NCBI RefSeq assembly: GCF_048564905.1
Contig: NC_133023.1
Location: 68,606,453-68,670,452 of the forward strand
Direction: 5' to 3'
DNA length: 64,000 nucleotides
Origin: Vicugna pacos
Taxonomy: Eukaryota > Chordata > Mammalia > Artiodactyla > Camelidae
Shown here: positions 35,540-45,288 of the stretch, one piece after another
Layout of the letters: every line of letters starts with the position of its first letter
How positions within the stretch are numbered: position 1 is the stretch's first letter
Translations under genes and position numbers: made by a program
The notes under the pieces: generated by a model
What the model saw: only the letters and a program-made list of their open reading frames with translations
Database searches by the model: none
What the model was told of the DNA's origin: nothing

Positions 35540-36149
35540 ATTAAAACTGAGCAGGACCCTATGGGGCCCTCCCAGGTACAAAAGCTTTTCCATGTCCCCC
35601 ATTTCTTGTTTGTAGGTGGTTTCAGCCTCCTAGATCTTTCCTGAGTTCCAAAGGGCAAGTTCAAACAGTTACTAATTAGGAGAGTGAGGGAAGGCAGAAA
35701 CACAAAAAGGCAGTCAAGAAACATTTGTGCAGGGATAGAACAGGGTCCTGTTTCCTCCTCAAGGGGTGTACAAAACAACCTGAGACATATCTCTGAGTTC
35801 TTCTGTAAGAACTAAGACCCCCCACTCAGGTGGAGGATGGTAATTTTAGGCTAAGAACAAGCATGTGGACTCCAGACTGGTTGGAACCAGAAAGCTGATG
35901 ATTAAGAATTCCTGGATCACCACCCTGTTACCACACTACCAACGAATCAGAGGAAGATCATACATGCCACAGACTTCCCCAAAATTTTGCCTATAAAATT
36001 CTTCCCCCCAAACCATTTGAGAGTTCGGGTCTTTTAAGAATGAGCTGCCCCCTCCTCCCTGCTTGGCCATTGCAGTAAACCTTTATCCCCTCCAAACTCC
36101 AATGTTTCAGTCTGTTTGGCCTCAGTGTGTTGGGTTTGAGAATAATACA
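35540..36149 (+). mobile_element. ERV LTR inserted in the old LINE
   Basis: About 600 bp with LTR features in plus orientation: U3 from about TGAGCAGGACCCTATGGGG; GATGATTAAGAATTCCTGGA and a CACCACCCTGTTACCAC block; TATA-like CTATAAAATTC at about 35991; CAGTAAACCTTTATCCCC; and a U5 with CAGTCTGTTTGGCCTCAGTG. It resembles placental ERV LTRs of the MER21/MER74 kind. Ends are approximate. Confidence 0.6.
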
Positions 36150-36468
36150 TTCTTTTTACTTTGTCTGCTTTGTAATTTTGGTTGAAAACTGGGCATTTTG
36201 TATATTGTAATGTAGTAACCCTGTAAATTTGATTCTCCCCAGTCCCAGGATTTACTGCTGCTCATTGTAGCTGTTGTTACTTGGCTTGATTGTTTAGTGA
36301 GTGTTTTCAAACTAATTTTGTAATGTCTGTACTCTCTGTCATGTGTGGATACTGAAGTTTACGTTCTGTTAGATTAGTAGTCAGCTAACGATCTGACAGA
36401 GGTTTCCTTAAATATGTGAAACCAAAAAATCTCCCAGTCTTTTCAGTTGAGTTATCTGTGTTGGGGCA

Positions 36469-37028
36469 TGTTAGGTAGTTAGATAAGTGGGGGCACCAGG
36501 CAGATAGGTGGAGGAGACAGAGAATGGGCCAGAAGATGGTGTCATGCCCACCTCCAGCATAAAGGGACTTTTCTTCTAAATGAGTACCAGCACAAAACTG
36601 GTTATAACCCGACAGCCATGATTGTGAGGTTGCAGAAAAGACTTAACCAGACACGAATAATGTTCATTGCATTATAATTAACATTTCGGTTTAGGGTCCC
36701 CCACCACCACCACCATGGGTTTTTTTCTGTGTACACCATGGGTGAGGGCATGCGCAAAGGGGCCAAATATGACTAAGCACTTCAAGGACAAGAGCCATCA
36801 ATCAATCAAGAAACCACCTCTAAGCGAGGGTATAAGAGAAACTGGAGACAAAAACTGCCACTTTTCCTCCCTTGGATCAGCCCACCTCCCGTTCTTGGAA
36901 GTGTAATGTATTTTTCCTTGTTTCAATAAATCTTTTAAAACCTTTCACTGCACAATGCACTGTCGCCTGATTGCAAACTTGTCTTTCCCGTATGACAAGA
37001 ACCAGGGTCTTTACCTTTTGGGGTAACA
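36469..37028 (+). mobile_element. Solo LTR with 5-bp target duplication
   Basis: A 560-bp LTR beginning TGTTAGG and ending GGTAACA (inverted TGTTA/TAACA termini). The flanks are GGGCA at 36464-36468 and GGGCA at 37029-37033, a perfect 5-bp target-site duplication. A TATA-like GTATAAGAG lies at about 36830 and AATAAA at about 36926. The duplication size suits a class I or class III ERV. A second member of the family lies at 38306-38886. No internal sequence, so a solo LTR. Confidence 0.85.
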
Positions 37029-37464
37029 GGGCATACCTTCAACACTTAGCCAGACAGTTCATAAATCTGCTTTAGCCTTCACATATTGCTTGCACAGACC
37101 GTGAAGGTCAGTCAGATCTTAGGACCTTCTCAGGTGTTTCCTGAGCCTGTGCACAACCCTGGGAATGCCTGGGCATGTTCTAAGTTTCTATGAATACTTC
37201 TGAGTTTTTCAAAGCCCTATTGCTCAAGGCATCTCATCTTCAAGCCTTTCCTTCCAAAGTTTCTGGTTAGTCTATTGTGTTCCCCTACTGTTACCAATTG
37301 CCCCAGGCAGCAGCGGCTGATACATTTGACTGTAAACTTTTTTCAGGATATGCCCTCCTAAGAAGCCACTCCATCACTGAGAGATTCTGAGTTAGGCAAT
37401 AGCAGTCTGAGATTCAGCCAATTTTTCATGATTAAGCATTCTCCTGGTTGCTGCAAGCTGTTGG

Positions 37465-37710
37465 TTAGCTTCCAGAGACAGAAAAGGTTGATGATGACAG
37501 TTTTTTTTTTTTTGCCAATTTTTTATGACTTTTATGGAAGGGCAGAGTTTTGAAATTCCTTACTGCATCATTTTGACTAACATTGTCTCTGATAAAGCTT
37601 TGCAATACCTTTTCATTTTTTTTCATAGCTTCATAAATTTCTTCTCCATTCTCATCTTCAGTAAATTTGTTATTGACCTCACCTTTTATTGCCCTTAGCC
37701 TCAGGAACAA
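37465..37710 (-). other. Unassigned 81-residue open frame
   Basis: A minus-strand open frame rich in Lys, Glu and Asn, with EDENGEEIYEAMKKNEKVLQ and a Lys-rich C-terminal end. It overlaps the end of the old LINE. The composition is more protein-like than most frames in the window, but no domain, start context or conservation can be shown. Most likely an old repeat-derived frame. Confidence 0.2.
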
Positions 37711-38305
37711 CCCTGAGTGTACTTAGGACCTAAAAGTCACCTATAATAATTTGCTCTATTCACAATTAGAAAAAAACATTATTTTCCCTTGAAGTTTTCA
37801 GTACCTATATTCAAAAAAGTGACTTGTGAGAAAGATACAGAGACAGAATATTTTGAAAGGGGCCTTAAATTTCACCATATAGTCAGCTGTTTTCTATGTT
37901 TTCACATAAAGAAGTGGGAAGTGAGCTAACATCTTGTGAATACTTTTTCAGTGAAGGAGTAGGAAAGGAAATAACATCCCTGAGGCTAAAACTGTTTGCT
38001 GATTCTTTCTAAGAAATCCTGCAGTCTGCTTTCTCTCCCTTACTGCTTTTGTGCTAAACTATCCCCAAACTTCTCCCTTACATTCTTTACAATAGTTTTA
38101 ACCCAGAGGCTGTGCTCCAGGAAGAATGTAATGCACAGATCCTCTGCAGTTCCCCCATGATGCAACAACTGCCCATGACACTGCCCAAGACACTGAGGTT
38201 AAGAGGAATGAAGCAGCACCATGTAAAGCACCCTCATTGTTACCACATTTTCTGATCCATCCAGTTTTCCTATAAAACTTCAAGACCCCGACCCCAAGAT
38301 GGATT

Positions 38306-38886
38306 TGTTAGGCAGTTAGATAGAAATGAGCACTGGGCAGGGGGAGGGGGAGGGGGAGGGAGCAACCCAGAAAATAACAGTACACCTGCATTCAGAATAA
38401 GGGGCTCCAAAAACTTTTACTTTCCCTAAATAAGGGCAAGCAAAGAAGCCAGCTAGGATCAAACACTGCGGCTGCACAGTAGAGAGAAGGACCCAGTTTA
38501 ACTTGACACAATGCTTATTATAATGTAATTAACTTTGCAGTTTGAGCCCTCTCTCACAGGTTTCTTTGCGTGCATCATGGGTAAGAGCATGCAGAATAGG
38601 GATGGGCGTGCCTGAGCACAAGGCACCTGAACCATGAATCAATCAATTAATTATAAAAATGCCCACTAAGCCAGGATATAAAAACCAGAAAAACAAAGGG
38701 GCAGCGCCATTTTTCCCCTCTTGGATTGGCCCACCCCCAATTCTAGGGGGTGTAATGTATTTTACTACTTTTTTACTTTACTAATAAAGTGTTGTTTATA
38801 TCACACTTTCTGTCTCTCATTAAAAATTCTTTTTTGGGGGGTGACTAAGAACTGAGGTAATTCTTGTTTCCCTCCTCTGGGTAACA
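38306..38886 (+). mobile_element. LTR of the same family as 36469-37028, nested
   Basis: Begins TGTTAGGCAGTTAGATA and ends GGGTAACA. It shares with the LTR at 36469 the blocks ATCAATCAAT, a 'CATGGGTAAGAGCATGC' type segment, GGATATAA, a 'TTGGATTGGCCCACC' type segment, and GTGTAATGTATTTT, in the same order. Flanks are GGATT on the left and TATTC on the right, so the target duplication is not clean. Its U3 has a G-rich insertion (38335-38360) that the other copy lacks. Confidence 0.8.
38335..38360 (+). repeat. G-rich minisatellite, potential G-quadruplex
   Basis: Five G runs (3, 5, 5, 5 and 3 Gs) separated by CA or single A: three GGGGGA units. It meets the usual four-run G-quadruplex pattern. 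It lies in the U3 of the nested LTR. Confidence 0.85.
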
Positions 38887-39097
38887 TATTCACAGTCTCT
38901 AAGGCACTAGCCCGCTGTGACTCTCCTTTGCTTGTCAAAGCCATAAAGCTGTTCTTTTTCTCTCCAAACTCTGCCCGAGTCTCAATTTGGCTTTTGGGTT
39001 ACAGAGGCCAGTTTTGCAGCAACACCTATACAAAGAGCTTTACATAGGTGATATCTCACAAAAATCTTGAGGTCACTATTATTATTCAAAAGGCAGT

Positions 39098-40315
39098 TGT
39101 ATTAGTTTTCTATGGCTTCATAACAAACCACCCAAAGCTTACTGGCTTAAAATAGCACTCATTTATTATCTCACAGCTCTGTGGACCAGAAGTCCCTCAT
39201 GGTGTGCTCAGAGTACCAAAAGACTAAAATCAAATAAAAATAAGATGCCAGGTGTTGAGGTGGTCAATTAAAACAGTGAGCCAAATCAAAGAAATAATCA
39301 AGCTTCAATTCATTTACTGTGATAGCATGAGCAAGAGGCCAAAAAGAAAACTGATGTTCATATCCCCCATTCCATTTTTCTCTACAAAACTGCACTGCGT
39401 GAGGGTCAGGTGACATCCAAATAGGGAAAACTGTCTCCCTGACAAAGGTACTGAACAAAAGGATCTGCTATTTTATGGTCCCAGGGGATGAAGGGTAAGA
39501 AAGGGGGAAAGGGCTAGGAGTGGAAATATGCTAAGTCAGATTGGCTAGGGCCCACTGATAAGGAATTCTCAGTGGAGGTGACTGAAAAGTACTCAGCTGA
39601 GGCTTACCTCAATAAGGAGACTTCTGAATGGAAGCGTCTGAGCTAGGAATATGTAATGAGCAATATGCATATGAGCATGGCCAGCCCTGGAGGCCTCAGC
39701 CCTTGACCGCAATTTCCTCTAGAGACTGTAACGCACTGGCTGTGTACCAAGTCATAGGTGGGGAGGGCAGCTCTTGTCCCATAAGACCTTCCAGTTAAGT
39801 CTTTGTAATTGCCTGTGGTCAGACCTGAAAATCTGAGAGATTTTGGCCAGGAGAGTCAGACTCCTCATTAAGGTGTCAGCCAAGTTTTCATGTGGCGGTT
39901 TTGAGGAAAAATATGCTTTCAAGTGTATTCTTGTTAGCAGAATTTATCTCCTTGCAGTTGTAGGGCTGAGGTTTCTGTTTCCTTGCTGTCTGTAAGCCAG
40001 GGGCCACTCTTAGTTCTTAGAAGCCACCCACAATGTCACATCAAATTCTTTTCATGCTTCAAATGTGGAATTTCCTCTTTTTTAACCTGTAAGAGGAAGC
40101 ACTGCTTTTAAAGTACCCATGTGATTTGATCAAGCCCTCTCGGATAGAATCCCTACTTTAAAGTCAACTGATTTTGATCTCTAATAACATTGGCTAAATC
40201 CCTTCACAGTGGTGTCTAGACTAGTGTTTGAATAATTGGCTGAGGTGTGTGTACACTAGGTTCTGGGAATCCTGGGAGACCATCTTAGAATTCTGTCTAT
40301 CACACCAGTTTTGTA
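39098..40315 (-). mobile_element. MLT1-type MaLR LTR, split by an insertion
   Basis: The left end (TGTATTAGTTTTCTATGGCT, CAAACCACCCAAAGCTTACT, CATTTATTATCTCACAGCTC) is the reversed 3' end of MLT1. The sequence resumes at about 39830 (GCAGAATTTATCTCCTTGCA, TTTCTGTTTCCTTGCTGTCT, AAAGTCAACTGATTTTGATC) and ends TTAGAATTCTGTCTATCA, the reversed MLT1 5' end. About 600 bp of foreign sequence lies between. Confidence 0.7.
39230..39828 (-). mobile_element. LTR-like insertion inside the MLT1 LTR
   Basis: Absent from the MLT1 order. In minus orientation it shows a TATA-like CATAAAATAGC (plus 39467-39477), a YY-rich upstream part, and a possible U5 ending near ACCTCAACACCTGGCA. The size and layout suggest a solo LTR, but I do not recognise the family and the target duplication is unresolved. 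Confidence 0.45.
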
Positions 40316-40319
40316 TCTA

Positions 40320-41936
40320 TTTTATGGAAATTAAATTTTCTACTAGCTCTGAAATAAACATGGAAGATGCCATCACTAGTCCTAAGAGTAAGACCAGCAC
40401 TAATTTTCAAACACCTTGAAAGACACTCTTTAATTATAAATGCAATATCTAAAAAAAATTCAGGTAAAGACTATTCACAAAAAGAGATATATAAGTTTTC
40501 AAGAAATGTAAATATGACTTCATATATAATTACATAAACATAAATTAGAACAATGATATAATATTTTTAACCTTTACAACTTCCCTGTTTTTGATATGGA
40601 AATAAGATATTCTCATAGATTGATTTTGGTAGTAAAATTTTGGCAATTTTGAACTTCACATCTGTAGTCATATTGTCCATAGAATTTGATCCACTAATTG
40701 CATATTCAAGCTTTTTTATTCTGAGGAAGTAATCAGAACTAACTGTAGAGATTTCCATGAAAGATACTTATCCCAATGTTTTTACAGTAGTAATCTTCAT
40801 TTTTTCAGTAGTAAACACCAGTAAAAGATGATGGTGTGGAGAAATAAACTGAAAATTTTAATACTAGAAATTGATTATATAAATTTGGCCATATACTAGC
40901 AAAGTAGTACTAAATATGGGGTGGGGAAACTGAGAAGAGTTTAATGAAGTTGTTATTTACAAAGTTAAATTAAGGCTTAAGAGAAACTAACAAAGGATGG
41001 TGAAGCTACCTGACACCCAAAGCATCAGGAAGCCATTATCTGAAAGATCAAGATAAGGGAGAATTTCTGAGAACCCAGAGAGAGAGGGCTATAGCTAGGG
41101 AAAAGAAGCACTCAATAGGAACTCTGTCCATTGGTTGAGGATAGCAGCTTGCGACCTATTGGAGCCTGTTATGAGGAACATGAAGATGTACATAGTCCAC
41201 TCTCATTTCCCCCTTGCTCTCCAGTATCCCTAAAGTGTCTGTCTTTGTTGAAACCCAACTAGAAGCCAGAGAACTAGATATAGATCATATATGGCAGGTT
41301 CCTGGAGGACACAGAATAATGGAAAAGTCTGGAGACTAGGTCTGAGGGAGGAAATAGAGAATATTCAGCAAAGTAACTATTTTTAGCTCTCAGCATGCAC
41401 TCTTGTTGTTTGTCCAGTGGAAACATTTATGTACACTACAAAAGAGACACATAAATCCCATCAGCTATATTATCATTTATTGGTGATATCAATCCACTTA
41501 TATTTTTATGTTAAAGCTAAAGCATTAGCTATCACCAGTACTTTCTATATAGCATAGAATAATGAAGGTGGAAGGCAAATACATGACAATTGGCTGCTAT
41601 AATTCCTGCTTCTGTTGATGGTCACAAGGCCTAAACTGCTAATTATATCTCACTTCTTTCAACCTTTATCCTGCAATCCCTTCTCTTCTTTTTCAGTTGA
41701 CAGCATAATGGGGCCACAATTGTCAAGGGAAGAACTGCTTCCAAAATAATAGATCCAGTATTTTGTTTCCTAACGGAATGTTCCTTTACTTAGGCATTGA
41801 GGCGCCAAACCTAGTGAGCCTAAAGTAATTGTAAGTGAAGGTCACTGGAAAAGGAAGTGAAAACAAGCATTAAGTGGGTGATTTAGCAAAATACTGAAGG
41901 CCTAATTTTATCCCATGTTTTTCTGGGGGAGGGTTA
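40320..41936. other. Unassigned, 1.6 kb
   Basis: No repeat family or exon recognised. AT-rich to about 41.0 kb, then somewhat more balanced to 41.9 kb. Confidence 0.45.
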
Positions 41937-42046
41937 TAAGATTTATTTATTTATTTTTAAATGGCAATACTGGGGATTGAACCCAGGGCCTCACGCATGC
42001 TAAACACACACTCTATCACTGAGCTATACCCTTCCCCACACCCTAT
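41937..42046 (-). repeat. Camelid tRNA-derived SINE
   Basis: Reverse of the element at 14.3 kb: TTTATTTATTTATTTTT tail, then GGGGATTGAACCCAGG (B box), GCATGCTAAACACACACTCT, ACTGAGCTATACCC (A box). The B box is canonical here, so this copy is better preserved. Confidence 0.85.
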
Positions 42047-42086
42047 CTTTTAATTTCCAGTCTTTTGGGGTAAGTTTTTGATTACT
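42047..42086 (-). repeat. L1M remnant, left side of the split ORF2
   Basis: On the minus strand it reads AGTAATCAAAAACTTACCCC, the codons for VIKNLP just before the RT of ORF2. It continues the sequence that resumes at 45274 on the far side of the young L1. Confidence 0.6.
42072..42086. repeat. Target-site duplication, left copy
   Basis: AAGTTTTTGATTACT. It matches 45274-45288 (AAGTTTTTGGTTACT) at 14 of 15 positions and brackets the young L1. Confidence 0.85.
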
Positions 42087-45000
42087 TTTTTTTTAATTTA
42101 TTTTTTTAACATTTTTTTATTGAGTTATAATCGGTTTATAATGTAGTGTCAATTTCCAGTGTAGAGCACAATTTTTCAGTCATACACGAACATATATATA
42201 TTCAATGTCACATTCTTTTTCTTTGTGAGCTACCACAAGATCTTGTATATATTTCCCTGTGCTACACAGTATAATCTTGTTTATCTATTCTACATATGCC
42301 TGTCGCCTGTCAGTATCTACAAATTTCGAACTTGCAGTCTGTCCCTATCCACCCCCCTCCCCCTTAGCAATCACAAGTTTGTATTCTATGTCTATGAGTC
42401 TGTTTCTGTTTTGTATTTATGTTCTTTTTTTTTTTTTCAGATTCCACATATGAACGATCTCATATGTTATTTTTCTTTCTCTTTCTGGCTTACTTCACTT
42501 CGAATGACATTCTCCAGGAGCATCCATGTTGCTGCAAATGGCGTTATGTTGTCATGTTTTTAGGGTGGAATAGTAGTCCATTGTATAAATATACCACCAC
42601 TTCTTTATCCAGTCATCTGTTGATGGACATTTAGGCTGTTTCCATGTCTTGGCTATTGTAAATAGTGCTGTATGAACATTGGGGTGCAGGTGTCTTTTTG
42701 AAGTAGCGTTTCTTCTGGATATACGCCCAGGAGCGGGATTCCTGGGTCATATGGTAAGTCTATTCCTAGTCTTTTGAGGAATCTCCATACTGTTTTCCAC
42801 AGTGGCTGCACCAAAGTGCATTCCCACCAGCAGTGTAGGAGGGTTCCCTTTTCCTCATAGCCTCTCTAGCATTTGTCACTTGTGGACTTTTGAATGATGG
42901 CCATTCTGGCTGTTGTGAGGTGATACCTCATTGTAGTTTTGATTTGCATTTCTCTGATAGTTAGTGATATTTAGCATTTTTTCATGTGCCTATTGATCAT
43001 TTGTATTTCTTCCTTGGAAAATTGCTTGTTTAGGTCTCCTGCCCATCTTTAGATTGGGTTGTTTATTTTTTTCTTCTTAAGTCATATGAGCTGCTTATAT
43101 ATTCTGGAGATCAAGCCTTTGTCAGTTTCATCTTTTGCAAAAATTTTCTCCCATTCCATAGGTGGTTGTTTTGTTTTGTTGATGGTTTCTTCTGCTGTGC
43201 AGAAGCTTGTAAGTTTCATTAGGTCCCATTTGTTTATTCTTGGTTTTATTTCTATTGCTTGGGTAGACTGCCCTAAGAGAACATTTCTGAGATGTATGTG
43301 AGATAATGTTTTGCCTATGTTTTCTTCTAGGTTGTTTATTGTATCTCATCTTATGTTTAAGTCTTTGATCCATTTTGAGTTTACCAATATCTCTTGGCTC
43401 TTCTTTATAGCTTCAATTTCATTTTTGACATATTTTATATCTCTAAACACTATCTCTTTTAGTTCCTTCAGTATTTTGATCATTCCTTTTTTGAAATCTT
43501 GATCTAGTAGGCCATCAACGTCTATTTCATTGATCATTCTTTTAGGGGATTTCTCTTGCTCTTTTAATTGGGAGTGGTTCCTCTGCTTCTTCATCTTGCA
43601 CATATCTCTCTGGCGCTGTGGCTTATGGAGTATAAGTTGTCTATTGTGGTCCTTAAGGAGTTTATTTATCTATCCAAAGCCTATGCAGGAATAAAACTTT
43701 AAAAAAAAAAGAGAATTTTAAAAGAAGGGAGAGGAAAAAAAGGTTTGAAAACAGTGTATAATCAGTAAGAGAAGAACAAGTTGAAGCAAAATAGCAATTG
43801 AGTTGAGACATCTTTTTAAAAACCTTAAAAAAAGGCGAAAAGAACAACAACAACAAAAAAATTGAAGCCTGAGTGTAATCAATAACAGGAGATCAAAACC
43901 AAGAGAAATAAAAGTGAAATGAGGTGGATATTAAAAAGTAATAATAAAGATATTTTAAAAGAAAAATTTCAAAGGGATTAAAACTGGAGACATATACAAT
44001 TATTTAAAAAGTAAGAATTAAAAAGGTGATAGAAAATATAACAGAAAAAAAAAGAAAAACAGAAAGAAAATAAAAGGGATGTGTTCTCGTGAAGACTGTG
44101 GGCTCTTAATGATTTTATCAAGAAGTCTTTCTGTCTTTGCCCTGCTGTGCGAACTCAGCTCGCTGCTTCCAGAGGCCCTCTGTTGGTGCCCCTGTTCTGT
44201 GCTCCTCCCATTGCAGGTCAGCAAGTAGATCGCACCCCCCCCCCCAACACTGCAGTCAGGTGTTGTGCTCCTACTCGGTGGGCAGGCGGGTCACGCCCCC
44301 CTCCCTTTCGCCACGTCGCGCAGGGTAGGCGGGCAGGTCGTGCCCCCTCCCAACAGCTTGGTAGGCTGTGGGTCACTCCCCCTTCCGACAGGGAAGACGG
44401 TGGAACAGCCCTACCCCTGCTCCATGCCAAAACTCAGCTTCCTGTTTGTTTGTCTAGGAGGTGCGAGTTCTCAGAGGTACCAGGGCAGAAAGATCTTGTC
44501 TGCCTCCGGCTGTAAACAAGTCTCTGACTTGCCTTTGAAGCTGCTAAGCCCTTAGGTGTGGATTCAGGTTTTGACCCCGCCCCCACCTGGGTGCTAAGCA
44601 CCAGAGGATATGGCGGCTGTGCCTGAGCCCTGCCTCTCTTCTCCAGAAAAACTTTGGTGGGTTTTTGGGGAATAGGTATGGCACCCTTCCCCCCAGGACA
44701 CATCAGCCGTGTTTTTTTTCCTCCATATTTTATGGAGGGCCCAGGTTGTTTTGCCCTGTGCACCCACTCATCCACAGCACTCAGCGCCCTGGAGTCTCCT
44801 GGGGTTGCCTCAGTGCAGCTGCCCCAGTCCTCTGCCCAGCTCGGGCAGCCTGGCCCATCCCCCACCTGCTACTTTGCCTCTAGGGCTGGGAGTTTCGGAA
44901 ACCTTCTATGCCCATTTAACTTACTATTGGTCAAGGGGTGCTCGGTGCAGCTCTGAGCCTCGGAGGATACCCCTCTGTCCTGCTGGCCTCTCCATTGGAG

Positions 45001-45273
45001 AGGGGGAGACCCAGCAAGCGAGCGCCAGTCCTCCTTTGCCACTCCCTCCCTGCAGGACCGGTCCCACACTGTTTTGCTTTTTCTTCTTTCTTTTTTCCTT
45101 TTCTCCTACCAGATTCCTGGGGTCTTTATCTTTTGAAGAGGGTGATGTTCTGTCGGAGTTCCGCAGGTGCTCTGGCGGCTGGGTGGGTCTGAGGATGTGA
45201 GTCTTGGTGTATTTGTGGGAGAGGGTGAGCTACAAGCGTCCTTCTACTCTGCCATCTTGGCCAATCTCCTGGG
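42087..45273 (-). mobile_element. Young camelid-type L1 with intact 5' end, internally deleted
   Basis: In minus orientation it starts at about 45270 with GGAGATTGGCCAAGATGGC, the standard L1 5' end with a YY1-type CAAGATGG site. A 1.67-kb 5' UTR follows, GC-rich at 44.1-45.2 kb and T-rich in sense at 43.7-44.1 kb. ORF1 starts at the ATG ending at 43603: MCKMKKQRNHSQLKEQEKSP, the conserved L1 ORF1 N-terminus, through IEAIKKSQE. At about 43385 it jumps to the ORF2 C-terminus (NSKWIKDLNIR, then TYGMGENFCKR near 43130) and continues to the 3' UTR and A tail at about 42090. It measures 3.19 kb, against more than 6 kb for a complete L1. The 14/15 target duplication supports a single insertion event. 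Confidence 0.85.
43604..45270 (-). promoter_or_regulatory. L1 5' UTR promoter region
   Basis: The 5' UTR of the young L1. The GC- and CpG-rich part is 44130-45200. The plus-strand GCCATCTTGG at 45251-45260 is a YY1-type site (CCAAGATGGC on the L1 strand) at the start of the element, as in active L1s. Plus-strand open frames of 122 and 163 residues inside it are by-products of low stop density in GC-rich DNA. Whether the promoter works is unknown. Confidence 0.65.
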
Positions 45274-45288
45274 AAGTTTTTGGTTACT
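45274..45288. repeat. Target-site duplication, right copy
   Basis: AAGTTTTTGGTTACT, partner of 42072-42086 with one mismatch. Confidence 0.85.

Larger units (their letters stand above)
35351..37560 (-). mobile_element. Old LINE (L1M/HAL1-like), split by two LTRs
   Basis: Antisense old LINE sequence in three pieces. 35351-35540 (GCTGATTTAAAGCTTTTGTC, CTGTATATGGGCCATATT) continues after an LTR at 36150-36468 (GGTTGAAAACTGGGCATTTT, AGATTAGTAGTCAGCTAACG), and after a second LTR at 37034-37560 (AGGACCTTCTCAGGTGTTTC, GGATATGCCCTCCTAAGAAG). The pieces follow each other as in other mammalian copies that I remember. I cannot place them exactly within L1M versus HAL1. Confidence 0.55.
37720..39015 (+). 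mobile_element. Older LTR-like element hosting a second LTR
   Basis: The left part up to 38305 ends with a TATA-like CCTATAAAACTTC (about 38268-38280). The right part from 38887 reads CTAAGGCACTAGCCCGCTGT, GTCAAAGCCATAAAGCTG and TCTCAATTTGGCTTTTGGGT, which looks like the R-U5 of an ERV LTR. Together they read as one LTR split by the insertion at 38306-38886. The left boundary is uncertain. Confidence 0.45.

Noticed and set aside
44709-45200. 163-residue plus-strand open frame
   Set aside because: It lies antisense within the GC-rich L1 5' UTR. Several overlapping frames are open there because GC-rich DNA has few stops. No domain, and the composition is Pro/Ser-rich.
44130-45200. Possible CpG-island gene promoter
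   Set aside because: The GC-rich block is fully explained as the 5' UTR of an L1 with a clear 5' end and target duplication.
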